Origin: Cyclobacteriaceae bacterium YHN15
GTDB lineage: Bacteria; Bacteroidota; Bacteroidia; Cytophagales; Cyclobacteriaceae
Direction: 5' to 3'
Length of the DNA: 64,000 bases
NCBI GenBank assembly: GCA_003797895.1
Contig: RKQB01000010.1
Span: 124,001 to 188,000 of the forward strand
A program made the position numbers and the translations under genes. Positions 1 to 9,064 of this stretch are shown here, piece after piece; within the stretch, counting starts at the first letter, position 1; each line of letters begins with the position of its first letter. The notes below the pieces were generated by a model. The model made no database searches and had not been told where the DNA came from. It was given only the letters and a program-made list of their open reading frames with translations.

Positions 1-707
1 TAATTTACTAATATAGAGGCCTGATTATCGAACTTCGATCCGAAATAATCATTGGCACCAAGGGGGAAAGTATAACCGCCATGAACACTCCACTTGACAG
101 GCATATAACCGATTTCATCATCTGGAAAAAAGCTCAGATTTGGGCGGTTAACGTGGTGTGCTGAAGCTCCCAGCCAGAAGGTTTCTCCTACAAGCAATCC
201 TCCAAATGAAATGTCAAGGTAAGTATAAGGTTCAAAATCTGGAATGTCATCAATGGACGTTGGGTTTACTGTGCGATTGAATAAATCAACCTGATCTCCA
301 AATAAAATATTGTCCAATGTTGCACTCCTTCTGAAAATGCCCATTTGGGTTCCCATTCTGAAATTTAATGTTTCGGTCAGTTGGAGATTGTAGGCATAGA
401 ATAAGGAAATATCTGAGGTATTGATCTGCATATTGGATTCCTGAAAGCTGTTCACGGCAATACCCATTCCACTCTTCAAGTCATAACTGTAGTGGTCAAA
501 ATAAGCAGAATAAGCATTGAAATCATGGGTTAAACCGGGCCATTGCTTGCGGTAATTGACACCAACCCTGGACAGCTCTGTACTTCCCGCCATAGCGGGA
601 TTAAGGTATAAGGGAGCCGCATAAAACTGAGAATAATGAAAATCTTGGGCCATCGCTGACAAAACCAAAATCAAATAAACAAACCCACTTAAGACTATCT
701 TTCTCAT
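1..707 (-). CDS. PorP/SprF family type IX secretion system membrane protein (partial)
   Basis: The protein begins with a hydrophobic signal peptide ending in AMAQ and continues with the HYSQFYAAPLYLNPAMAGS stretch that is characteristic of the PorP/SprF family. These are outer-membrane partners of T9SS substrates, and in gliding bacteria SprF is needed to secrete the adhesin SprB. The gene runs off the left edge, so about 235 N-terminal residues are seen and the C-terminus is missing. Its ATG overlaps the stop of the giant gene upstream by one base (TAATG), so the two are almost certainly co-transcribed and translationally coupled. This is the usual substrate-plus-SprF arrangement in Bacteroidota, and it implies that this protein serves the giant neighbour. 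Confidence 0.9.
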   Translation of the reverse strand, partial: MRKIVLSGFVYLILVLSAMAQDFHYSQFYAAPLYLNPAMAGSTELSRVGVNYRKQWPGLTHDFNAYSAYFDHYSYDLKSGMGIAVNSFQESNMQINTSDISLFYAYNLQLTETLNFRMGTQMGIFRRSATLDNILFGDQVDLFNRTVNPTSIDDIPDFEPYTYLDISFGGLLVGETFWLGASAHHVNRPNLSFFPDDEIGYMPVKWSVHGGYTFPLGANDYFGSKFDNQASILVN

Positions 708-3700
708 TATTTTAAAAGTAAAAATACATCCGTCAGATTTTGCTTTCTTCCATCCAAGGTCTTAAATGAAAGTTTATATACATAGTTACCAGGAGGAGCA
801 TCTTTACCCCCCACAGTGCCATCCCAACCATTGGCATCAAGATCATCTGTATAATAGATGGTCTCACCCCATTTATTGAGAACCCAAAATTCCAATGATT
901 CAATATTTACAAATCTTGGAAAGAAGTAATCATTAAGCCCGTCTCCATTTGGGGTAAATGCATTAGGCATTACTAAAAAGTAATCAAAAACTCTGATTCT
1001 CTTTTTAACCTCCGAAATACAGCCGTAAATATCTGTGACTTGTAAGGTGATTTCGTATTCTCCTTCCTTCAAATAAGAATGTTTGGGATTTTCTTCAAAG
1101 CTGAAATTCCCATCTCCAAAATCCCAATAATATCCTGAAATCTGACCAAATGACCTGTTCCAAAACTGTATTTCAAAATTCACCAGGTAAGAGTTGTATT
1201 GATCAAAAGCAATGGATTCAAATCCTGAGTCAGCGATTACTTCTGAATTTTTGATATCGAAAGATTCGGTGATGCTACAACCGTATCCATCTGTGATTTG
1301 TACGGTATATAATCCTGGTAAAGTGGTCTTCATTATCTGACCATTTTGGGAAACATTCCCTCCGGACCAGGCGATTGAATAAGGAGCCACTCCACCTGAA
1401 ATACTGATCTGAATCTCTTCTTCTATGAGTCTGGGTTCACATTCTACATAGGTCCGCTGAAAAGCTACAATACTTAATGGATCCGGTCTTTTTACTTCAA
1501 ATGATCCATTGATTTCACATCCAGATGCATCGGTAACATTTACACTGTACTGACCTGCAGGAATATTGACAAGGTTAGTGGTAGTCTGTCCATTGTTCCA
1601 CTGGAAACTGTACGGAGGCCTGCCACCGGAAATTCCCAAAATAATGCTTCCGCTTTGAGGGTTTTCACATTCCAGTGCATCGGTTACTTCCGGCTCCATC
1701 AATAATAGGGCTGGCTCCACGATATTAAATTCACTTCTGATCTCACAATCAGTTTCGTCTTTGATCAATACTGAGTAGGTTCCTGCTCCCAAATTGAACA
1801 ATTCATCCCTATCATCTCCATTGCTCCAAGCTATGATTGGCTGTCCAACTCCACCTTCAAAATTCAGTTTGATAAAACCATCCCTTTCCCCAAAACAGGA
1901 AATCTGTCTTACTTCAGGCCTTATCCTGAACAATGGAGCATCTTCTATGATAATAGTCTGGCTTTTCACACATCCTGCTTGATCAGAAACCTGAACAGTA
2001 TAACTGCCTGGACCAAGGTTGTTATACTCTTCCTGTGTGGAATTATTGTTCCAAATAATCTGAAAAGGCGGAACCCCTCCCTGGATATTCAATTTAATGT
2101 AACCATCATTGGCATCAAAACAAGAAATATCTGTCTTTTCATAATTAATAACCAGAGCAAGATCAGGTTCAGAGAGCTCAAAAGGCCCCAAAGAAACCAT
2201 ACATCCATTTCTGTCTTCAATATCCACCTCATAAACTCCGGCAGGTACTCCGTTTAAATTTTGGTTATCTGAATTGAATAAAGAACCATTTCTAGTCCAG
2301 GTAAATTTATAAGGCAGATTTGAAACTCCCCCTGATACATTGATCGTAATTTGTCCGGTTGATTCACCCGAACAAAAAATATTCTGAGTAGATATCAATT
2401 CACCACTAAGCGGTAAAGGTTCTGAAATATTAAATGATTCCTGTAGATCACATCCAAATTCATCCTGAATCAACACTGTGTATTCCCCGGGGGCCAAGTT
2501 CTCTAAATCCTGTAGTTCAGATATAAATCCATTGGGTCCATTCCATTGAAATTTAAAATTTCCACTTCCTCCCTGAGGATTCAATTGGATAAAACCATCG
2601 TTCGCGCCATGGCAGCTGATTTGAAAACCTGAATAATCAGAAATTGAAGAATTCAAAGTGATTGTTGGGTTTACGGTGATGGTATAAACCTTTGGGTTTC
2701 CCGAACAGCTATTAGCGGTGGAAGTAGAGGCAATAACAAAGTATTCCACTAAAATGGGGCTGTTCGTTGGATTGGTAATTGTCTGTACAGGAATGCTGTT
2801 TCCGGTTCCTGATAAAGTAACGCCTTCGGCACCATTAGGATTAGCTGTCCATGAAAATTGGGCGTCTATTACATCTGAGCTGATAATAATTTCTTCAGAA
2901 CTGTCTCCTGTGCATAGGGTTTGGGCCGGAAGAGAAAAATTGATGGAAGGGGATGGCTGAACAGTAACCTCTAATTCAAATGGACTTCCAACACAATTTC
3001 CTAAATATGGAATAACGGTGTAAGTAACAGATAGCGGTATATTTGTTTCATTACTAAGTGTTTGTGTGATGGAGCTTTGCTTTTCATCACTCGAAGTGTT
3101 GCCAATTATACCAGCTGTTTCATTGGAAGTCCAAGTGAAACTTGTCCCAGCTAAAAATCCTTCAGGAACAAAAGCAAACTCCTGGTCACTACATGCATCT
3201 AATAATGTATCTTCATAAACCGGCTCCGGATTCACCCTTATAATATACTGGGCCGGTGCAAAGTTACATTCTCCAATATTAGCACTGGTAATTTCTGCTG
3301 TAAAGACAACATCAATTGGAACACCTGTAGTATTTATTAATGTAAATGGGGGGATTTGATTTTCTCCTTCTGTTGCATCCAATCCAATGATCCCAGTATT
3401 GTTAACTGTCCAGGAAACTGTTTCCCCAGCAGGGTCAGAGGTCATATTTACCAAAGAACTGGTTTCACCAGAACAAATTTCCTGGTTGGGTAGGTCAAAA
3501 ACCACTATAGGTGCCGGAATGACCGTAACCGTTATCTGGTCAGTTTCTTCACATCCTGTAACCGTATTTCTTGCCCGCAGTGTATATATTGTTGTCTGGC
3601 TAGGTTTGACAGTTGGTGTCAATGTATTTCCATCAGTAATTGGGGAAAAAGGAGTACTTGTCCATTGGTAAGTGTAAGCACCATCTGGAATTACGCTTCC

Positions 3701-5725
3701 CTGTAAAGTAGTAGATTCTCCATTGCATATTTCCACATCCTCTCCAGCATCCACTTGAGGCAATTGATTGACCATAAAGGTTCTGCTTTGAGTTGTTGTG
3801 CCACAGGAAGAGGTTACCTCAAGGGTGACGATTTTTTCACCCGGTGTTTCAAATAGTATCTCACCAGGAATTAATTCCGAGGAAGTATTGGGCACTCCTC
3901 CAACAAAAGTCCATTTGTAGGTCAGCTCGCTGTCATCACAGGCTGTAATTGAAGCGACTGGAGAAATGATTGATGGACCACAAGCGTTTTGGATATTGCC
4001 AAGGCCTACTTTAGGAGGTGCGGAAATATTGATTGATTGAGACGATATGGCAGAGCCACAACTAGAGAAGGTGGTCAAACTTATCGTGTAATTTCCGGGA
4101 TTTATGAATTGGAATTCAGGATGGATAGAATTTTCATCAGAGCCTTCGATAAAAGCCCAATCTGAAACAGTGCCACAAACTCCAGGATTATAAGTAACCG
4201 TCCATAAAAACCTTTCATTCTCGCATAATCCCAAAATATTGGTAGTATTTGTGGCCTTAACTATTCCAGGACCACAAACTTCCAAATTATCAAGGTCAAA
4301 GGAAGAAACCGGCTTTGGTATTACACAAACCGTTTCTTCTTTTTCTTCAATTCCACACCTATTTCCTGTCCTCAATTTGATAGTATAAGTGCCAGGCTCA
4401 GTAAATATTGGATTGATCACTGGACTTCCAGAAACCCAGGTGTTGGGAAAATCCGGATTGTTGATGGTTCCAAAATTACCCCCACTCAATTCCCAGCCGG
4501 TATTTGGCGTGATCTCCCATACATATTTTGGATCAAGACATTGGCCATTGGTACTTACCTCTATACCTACTTCAGTTATATTAGAAACAGTGATAGGTTG
4601 GTCGATACATACAGGATCCTCGGGAAGCTGCATTTTTGGTTCAGGGTTTTCTGATACATAAATAGGAACAACCGATGCAGCCGACGAAGCACAAGGGTTT
4701 TCGGCTCTTATAGTCACAGAAAATGAATTAATAAAACCAGGAGATTCATTTCCACATGAGCCTTTTTGAAAAGTGTGAGTAACTGTTGCAGGAGCGGGAT
4801 GCTCAAAAATCTGAGGATTGTCAGGATCGTCAGAGAATGTAACAATGTACCGGGTTCCTTCAGGGTTATTTTCCGTCCCTGTGATAGGGAATGTCAGCGC
4901 TGAACCTACACAGACGTTCGTGTTGCCCGGATTACCCAAACCAACTGCTGGATTAGCACCTACAAATACACCATACTCTTTGGATATTGCACAACCATTC
5001 GCCGAAGTGACAGTATATTTGAGTGTGTAGATACCAATTTCATAGGTATGGCTTAAAGATGTCCAGTTTTCCCCGGAAAATACAGGAGACCCATCTCCCC
5101 AATTAATCTCATAGAGCACATTGTTTTCATTATTAGCTGGGGCATTAAAAAATGTAAATTCAGAGGTCTTGTCATCACAGACAATAAAATAAGGTAAACC
5201 GTCGAAAGTGGTATTTCCCGCATCGGATGCCACATTCATCGAGGGAATTTCCTTAACTGTTATTTCTTTAATAATCGTATCCTTTGTTTCTATATCTTTT
5301 TCTCCATCATTTAAAGTTGAGGTCACAATTAAGCTCACATTAAAAGTTCTTTCCCCTCCACCAATGGCTGTTGAAAAAACATGTTCTGGGTCTTTTAGAG
5401 TTGAGGTACTTCCGTCTCCAAAATCCCATTCAAAAGTTAAATTTCCACCTGTAGAAGTATTGGTAAATTTAATGGGTTGGTCCGCACAAAGGCCATTTGG
5501 CTCAAATGTAAAATCTGCAACAGGTTCTTCGTTTTGATTTTGCTGAAATGAAATGATGGGGTTAATAACAAGAAAGGACTGCATTTTAAGAGAAAATGCA
5601 GAAAATAAAAGTGCGATAAAAAGAAAAAACAAATAACTTCTCTTTCCCATCAATATAAAACAAAAAGATTTAAATACTTCAGTATAAAATTTTATAGAAC
5701 GCATCACCCTATCCTGCAAAAACAT
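707..5725 (-). CDS. Giant PKD/SprB-repeat surface protein with T9SS type B sorting domain
   Basis: A secreted protein of up to 1672 residues. The N-terminal third to half carries PKD-type folds (WDFGDG near residue 100, INWGDG near 205 and further divergent copies). Roughly residues 1035-1480 hold six tandem SprB-type repeats, each with a cysteine, an N/G-D/S-G turn and a GG-P-Y/F-W strand. One more PKD domain (YYWDFGDG) lies near residue 1535. The last 85 residues start with the NAFTPNGDGLND motif of the gliding-motility/T9SS type B C-terminal domain. The protein is therefore exported by T9SS and held at or released from the surface, probably as an adhesin. Starts at 5725, 5704 and 5650 are all possible; the last places MGKRSYLFFLFIALLFSAFS as a clean signal peptide. 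It precedes the SprF gene in one operon. Confidence 0.9.
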   Translation of the reverse strand: MFLQDRVMRSIKFYTEVFKSFCFILMGKRSYLFFLFIALLFSAFSLKMQSFLVINPIISFQQNQNEEPVADFTFEPNGLCADQPIKFTNTSTGGNLTFEWDFGDGSTSTLKDPEHVFSTAIGGGERTFNVSLIVTSTLNDGEKDIETKDTIIKEITVKEIPSMNVASDAGNTTFDGLPYFIVCDDKTSEFTFFNAPANNENNVLYEINWGDGSPVFSGENWTSLSHTYEIGIYTLKYTVTSANGCAISKEYGVFVGANPAVGLGNPGNTNVCVGSALTFPITGTENNPEGTRYIVTFSDDPDNPQIFEHPAPATVTHTFQKGSCGNESPGFINSFSVTIRAENPCASSAASVVPIYVSENPEPKMQLPEDPVCIDQPITVSNITEVGIEVSTNGQCLDPKYVWEITPNTGWELSGGNFGTINNPDFPNTWVSGSPVINPIFTEPGTYTIKLRTGNRCGIEEKEETVCVIPKPVSSFDLDNLEVCGPGIVKATNTTNILGLCENERFLWTVTYNPGVCGTVSDWAFIEGSDENSIHPEFQFINPGNYTISLTTFSSCGSAISSQSINISAPPKVGLGNIQNACGPSIISPVASITACDDSELTYKWTFVGGVPNTSSELIPGEILFETPGEKIVTLEVTSSCGTTTQSRTFMVNQLPQVDAGEDVEICNGESTTLQGSVIPDGAYTYQWTSTPFSPITDGNTLTPTVKPSQTTIYTLRARNTVTGCEETDQITVTVIPAPIVVFDLPNQEICSGETSSLVNMTSDPAGETVSWTVNNTGIIGLDATEGENQIPPFTLINTTGVPIDVVFTAEITSANIGECNFAPAQYIIRVNPEPVYEDTLLDACSDQEFAFVPEGFLAGTSFTWTSNETAGIIGNTSSDEKQSSITQTLSNETNIPLSVTYTVIPYLGNCVGSPFELEVTVQPSPSINFSLPAQTLCTGDSSEEIIISSDVIDAQFSWTANPNGAEGVTLSGTGNSIPVQTITNPTNSPILVEYFVIASTSTANSCSGNPKVYTITVNPTITLNSSISDYSGFQISCHGANDGFIQLNPQGGSGNFKFQWNGPNGFISELQDLENLAPGEYTVLIQDEFGCDLQESFNISEPLPLSGELISTQNIFCSGESTGQITINVSGGVSNLPYKFTWTRNGSLFNSDNQNLNGVPAGVYEVDIEDRNGCMVSLGPFELSEPDLALVINYEKTDISCFDANDGYIKLNIQGGVPPFQIIWNNNSTQEEYNNLGPGSYTVQVSDQAGCVKSQTIIIEDAPLFRIRPEVRQISCFGERDGFIKLNFEGGVGQPIIAWSNGDDRDELFNLGAGTYSVLIKDETDCEIRSEFNIVEPALLLMEPEVTDALECENPQSGSIILGISGGRPPYSFQWNNGQTTTNLVNIPAGQYSVNVTDASGCEINGSFEVKRPDPLSIVAFQRTYVECEPRLIEEEIQISISGGVAPYSIAWSGGNVSQNGQIMKTTLPGLYTVQITDGYGCSITESFDIKNSEVIADSGFESIAFDQYNSYLVNFEIQFWNRSFGQISGYYWDFGDGNFSFEENPKHSYLKEGEYEITLQVTDIYGCISEVKKRIRVFDYFLVMPNAFTPNGDGLNDYFFPRFVNIESLEFWVLNKWGETIYYTDDLDANGWDGTVGGKDAPPGNYVYKLSFKTLDGRKQNLTDVFLLLK

Positions 5726-6253
5726 GATTTTAGATTATATAAACAAGAAAAAGCTTTGGTTTTTACATTTGTTTCTATGCTTTTTTTAATAAGGCAAAAC
5801 CATAAAAAACACCAAATTTATGAAAACTCAATAATTGAAAAACTACCCCAAACGGATCTTCTTGAATTTCAATCATGTCAATCATTCTTTTCATTGGATA
5901 AGGTTTCTCCTTTAACTTGATTGTCAAAAAGCTGTGCATATAAGTCGTCAAAGTTCATTTTTCAAGATTGGGTTTTTAATTCATATTTTTTACTTTTTAT
6001 CCAAAGTTCTATCCTTGTAAGTTTCCCCTTTTTAAAGCCCAAATTGTCTGACTTACCCAGCGGAGCTTCTTTGTGTCCTTTCATTCTACCATGTTTCGAT
6101 AGGGTTCAAATTCATCAATAAAGCATTTTCTTTTCTTAACAGTTCTCCTCATGGAAAGAAATCTTTTTGCGGCCCGTTGCGATCCTTGCGGTTTAATTAA
6201 AATTGTGTAGCAGTTTACTCTACTTCTTTAAGTTGATATTCACCTGTAATCGG
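5726..6253. other. Intergenic stretch without recognised gene
   Basis: AT-rich sequence upstream of the giant surface-protein gene. It should contain that gene's promoter, but I see no convincing coding sequence. The one open frame on the + strand (5921-6121) has no family features and an unusual composition. Confidence 0.5.
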
Positions 6254-6349
6254 TTATTCATTATCCTTCTTCGAAAACAAAGACCACCATATCAGCCAAA
6301 TCCCTAACAGGATCATTGCGAAAGCGGCTATCAAACTTAATAATCCCAT
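6254..6349 (-). CDS. Predicted 31-residue single-pass membrane peptide
   Basis: An ATG at 6347-6349 opens a 31-codon frame ending in TAA at 6254-6256. The peptide starts MGLLSLIAAFAMILLG, continues with a Trp-rich hydrophobic part (IWLIWW) and ends in a charged tail (SKKDNE). This is one clean transmembrane helix with a positively charged end, a design common among conserved small membrane proteins. No family is recognised. It stands alone between the surface-protein gene and a repeat element. No ribosome-binding site is evident, which is common in Bacteroidota. It may be a real small protein or a chance frame. Confidence 0.45.
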   Translation of the reverse strand: MGLLSLIAAFAMILLGIWLIWWSLFSKKDNE

Positions 6350-6576
6350 ATTGGTTTTTTTTTAAGCAATCTACTTTAATGCCAGTAATAACATTTAAGT
6401 TAAAATAACAATTGATTTAATTAATATCGTTTTTCTGTAAGTTTATTCGGTTGATTATTACAATTTCTTCAATATTTGCCGAAATAATTTTTATTCAAAA
6501 CGTATTTCACAAGGTTTTTAGGATCATTTAGCGGGATTCATGACGAAAATTAAATATTCAATAGTTTATTTATATA

Positions 6577-6670
6577 GCTACTTTTTTTCTTGACAAAAAA
6601 AGTAGCCAAAAAAGTCAAGACGGCGGAATCCTATCAGCCCACAAGGCCATAGCCGGCCCGGTCCGCCGTC
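6577..6670. repeat. Composite hairpin repeat element
   Basis: A perfect 12-bp inverted repeat with a 6-base loop lies at 6577-6588 and 6595-6606 (GCTACTTTTTTT / AAAAAAAGTAGC). It is followed by a second inverted repeat, GACGGCGG at 6619-6626 with CCGCCGTC at 6663-6670. From memory, similar sequences recur between genes in Bacteroidota, so this is likely a dispersed palindromic element rather than a terminator for a particular gene. Confidence 0.6.
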
Positions 6671-6991
6671 ATTCCTTCCCGCCTTACTAATTAAAATATT
6701 GTTAAATATTTGGGATTTGGTAGCCCAAAATACGTGTATTTAAAAGAATACTTTGATTGAAAACTTCTCCAATTTACATTTTTATACGAAGCGATTTGTA
6801 GACGAATGATTTTTCTCGGACAGCTTATGTCACAAGTGCTTCACTAGGCAAACTTTTCCCCATTTTCCCGTTAAAATCAATACGATCTGCTTTCCGGTAC
6901 CTGAATGATCTTTGACGGATTATTATGATTTGATCTTTCTGGTTTCTTACACTTTCGACATCCGACTTTCGACATCCGAAATCTAAAAGTT
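6671..6991. other. Intergenic stretch without recognised gene
   Basis: AT-rich sequence between the hairpin element and the secreted repeat-protein gene. Just before the next start there is a short direct repeat (CGACATCCGACTTTCGACATCCGA, at about 6956-6979, read as two CGACATCCGA units). Nothing else is recognised. Confidence 0.4.
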
Positions 6992-7515
6992 ATGAAAACC
7001 CAAATCCTAACCCTCGTTTCCTTCCTTTTCTACCTGACCCTTTCAGCCCAGACTTACCAGAAATACCCTACACAAAACGGTATCCCGTCTATTTTTCCAA
7101 GCACGGTCATCAAACCCGGTACAGCCCCCAATACCCTAAATGTGTACCAAAATAAAAATGGGATTCCGGAAATCCTACCTTCCCAAACTATCAAAGTTAT
7201 GGAACCAAGGAAGTCTATGGGACGCAATATGGCATCCCGGATATCTTACCCTCCCAGGTAATCAAACCCAGTTACCATGGAGGCTATGAAGTGTATGACA
7301 CCCAATATGGACTGCCTTCCATCACGCCTTCCCAGACCATCAAGGAAAATCCATACGGGGGATTGGACATCTTTGAAAACAAAAACGGTTTTCCCGGATT
7401 TGTACCCAGCCAAACCCTCAAACCCAATAATTATGGAGGCTATGATGTGTACCAGAACAAAAACGGAATTCCCTCTATCACACCGACTGCTGTGATTAAG
7501 AAAAAGGATGAGTAG
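6992..7515 (+). pseudogene. Secreted tandem-repeat protein, frameshifted
   Basis: The reading frame opens at 6992 with a signal peptide ending in LSAQ. It then has repeats of about 28 residues around the pattern VYQNKNGIP-x-ILPSQTIKP. The frame breaks near 7196: the first frame runs into unrelated sequence and stops at 7261, while the +1 frame continues the same repeats (YGTQYGIPDILPSQVIKP, YDTQYGLPSITPSQTIK, VYQNKNGIPSITP) to a stop at 7513-7515. At the break the sequence reads ATCAAAGTTATGG where the repeat pattern predicts ATCAAACCCAGTTATGG, so four bases appear to be missing. The intact product would be a secreted repeat protein of about 175 residues. Function unknown. Confidence 0.65.
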
Positions 7516-7516
7516 G

Positions 7517-7545
7517 GGGGGTAATTGCAAATTACACCCTGCGGG
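7517..7545. repeat. Small palindromic repeat (TAATTGCAAATTACACCC type)
   Basis: The sequence GGGTAATTGCAAATTACACCC just after the repeat protein shares its core with copies near 8882 and 11264-11314. At the third site the palindrome is perfect (GGGTGTAATT, 3-base centre, AATTACACCC). A GC-rich tail (TGCGGG/AGCAGGG) follows each copy, which suggests a dispersed REP-like unit. Confidence 0.5.
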
Positions 7546-7626
7546 AGATTAATTGTGGTACTGGTGACACATTTAGAGTTAGTTATAAAAATGGAATGTA
7601 GCTTATTTATCTTAGGCTGATTGGTC

Positions 7627-8718
7627 TCATTGGTCAAGAGAGCTATGTTCAAGAATTTTCATTAAAGCAGTATTGAGGTAGAGTTTTTCCTTTCCTACCA
7701 TTTTGGAATTCAGGAAACCTTTATCTTCCAAAGCACTCAGGTAGTTTCCTACGGTTTTTGGAGTTCCTAGGCCTGCATCCATCAATGATTGCCTTTTGGT
7801 GTAGGGAAGTCTGAAAATAACCTCTATCAATTCCTTGGAATAAACCTTTGGCAATGTATTGCGGATACTTTCAGCAGTTGATTCCATCAGTTGGGTTACC
7901 TGTTCCAGTCTTTTCAACCCGTGATTGGCCGTGCTTTCGACCATTTCCAGCATGTAGAGGATAAAATCCTCCCAATTCTGATTTTCTGTTACTTCCCTCA
8001 GGCAGCGGTAGTAATCGTTTTTATGCTGAATGATGTATTCACTGAGGTATATCGCAGGTATATCGAGCAGTCCTGTTTGCTTGAGAAATAACAATAGCAG
8101 AATTCTACCCGTACGGCCATTTCCATCGGCGAATGGGTGAATCGCCTCAAATTGATAATGTAACAGCGCCATTTTGATCAAAGGATCAAAGGATTCATTT
8201 TCATTGATGAACTTCTCCCAGTTGGTCAATTTTTCTCTGATCACAGGTTCTCCTGTTGGGGGCGTGTATATTACCTCTCCATTGGGATTGGCTAAAGTTG
8301 TTCCGGGAGTATTTCGGATTCCAGCAGTATTTCCTTTTATGATCTGTACCAATTCTATGCAGAGATTAGTAGTGATAAAGGGCCTTGATTTCATCCGTTC
8401 TAACCCCAACCAAAGTGCCTCCTTGTATCTAAGAACTTCTTTGGTTTCCGGACTGTCAAATTTTTTATCAGCAATAAGGGCCTGGTAAAGGTCATCATTT
8501 GTAGTGATGATATTTTCAATGGCAGAACTTGCTTTGGCTTCCTGTAAGTGAATGGTATCTAAAAATAGTGTAGGATTGGGCAAATTACGAATAGCTCCGT
8601 TCAATTGAGCCAAAGCCCTGCTTGCTGATATAGTTTTCAACAGGATGGGTTTTGTCTCCAAGTCTGCCTTCGGTGGAAGTAGGGGGAGTTCGTTGTATGG
8701 AATTTTTCTATTAAACAT
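7627..8718 (-). CDS. Fic family protein (probable AMP-transferase, N-terminally inhibited class)
   Basis: The 363-residue protein has an N-terminal Fic_N-like region, the complete Fic catalytic motif HPFADGNGRTGR at about residues 191-202, and a C-terminal winged-helix-like segment (LTKR..LMDAGLGTPKTVGNYLSALEDKG). A stretch SSAIEN near residue 64 matches the (S/T)xxxE(G/N) inhibitory helix, which in other Fic proteins blocks ATP binding from within the same chain. The family transfers AMP, or more rarely other nucleotide moieties, onto proteins. The C-terminal DNA-binding segment and the strong palindromes just upstream of the start suggest autoregulation. Full length, no damage seen. Confidence 0.9.
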   Translation of the reverse strand: MFNRKIPYNELPLLPPKADLETKPILLKTISASRALAQLNGAIRNLPNPTLFLDTIHLQEAKASSAIENIITTNDDLYQALIADKKFDSPETKEVLRYKEALWLGLERMKSRPFITTNLCIELVQIIKGNTAGIRNTPGTTLANPNGEVIYTPPTGEPVIREKLTNWEKFINENESFDPLIKMALLHYQFEAIHPFADGNGRTGRILLLLFLKQTGLLDIPAIYLSEYIIQHKNDYYRCLREVTENQNWEDFILYMLEMVESTANHGLKRLEQVTQLMESTAESIRNTLPKVYSKELIEVIFRLPYTKRQSLMDAGLGTPKTVGNYLSALEDKGFLNSKMVGKEKLYLNTALMKILEHSSLDQ

Positions 8719-8755
8719 ATATTGGAACAGGAGTAAAATTTACACTCGTAAAAGT

Positions 8756-8820
8756 AACGAGGGTAAATTTATTGAATTTTTACCCTCGTTCATATAACAA
8801 GGGTAAAAATTACCCTCGTT
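8756..8820. promoter_or_regulatory. Paired palindromic operators upstream of the Fic gene
   Basis: AACGAGGGTAAA at 8756-8767 and its complement TTTACCCTCGTT at 8779-8790 are separated by exactly 11 bases. A second palindrome, AACAAGGGTAA at 8797-8807 and TTACCCTCGTT at 8810-8820, follows at once. They lie 38-102 bases before the Fic start and are likely binding sites for the Fic protein's own winged helix or another regulator. The same palindrome with the same 11-base spacer recurs at 18442-18476. Confidence 0.65.
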
Positions 8821-8879
8821 TTTTCATGTTGGGATTAGTTCCAAGTGCTTCCGAATTAGATGGATAGTTTGGATAGCTT

Positions 8880-8920
8880 GGTGAAATTACAAATTACACC
8901 AAGCAGGGGAAAGAAGGATG
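8880..8920. repeat. Small palindromic repeat, second copy
   Basis: TGGTGAAATTACAAATTACACCA followed by AGCAGGGG is a degenerate copy of the repeats at 7517 and 11264. The rest of the gap from 8821 to 9064 holds nothing else recognised. Confidence 0.45.
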
Positions 8921-9064
8921 AGTAAGGGGGGAGAAGTTTGTTTTTGAAGAAGCTGAAATTCTGGTTAGATTTAAATTCAGGAGAGACTCAGGATTCAGTT
9001 TCCGTTACAATCCGAAAAAAACCTCAAAGCAAACCATCACCCACCATAACCACCATCAAAAAAA

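Noticed and set aside
5921..6121. Open frame of 66 codons on the + strand
   Set aside because: Cysteine- and phenylalanine-rich random-looking product with no start context and no family features.
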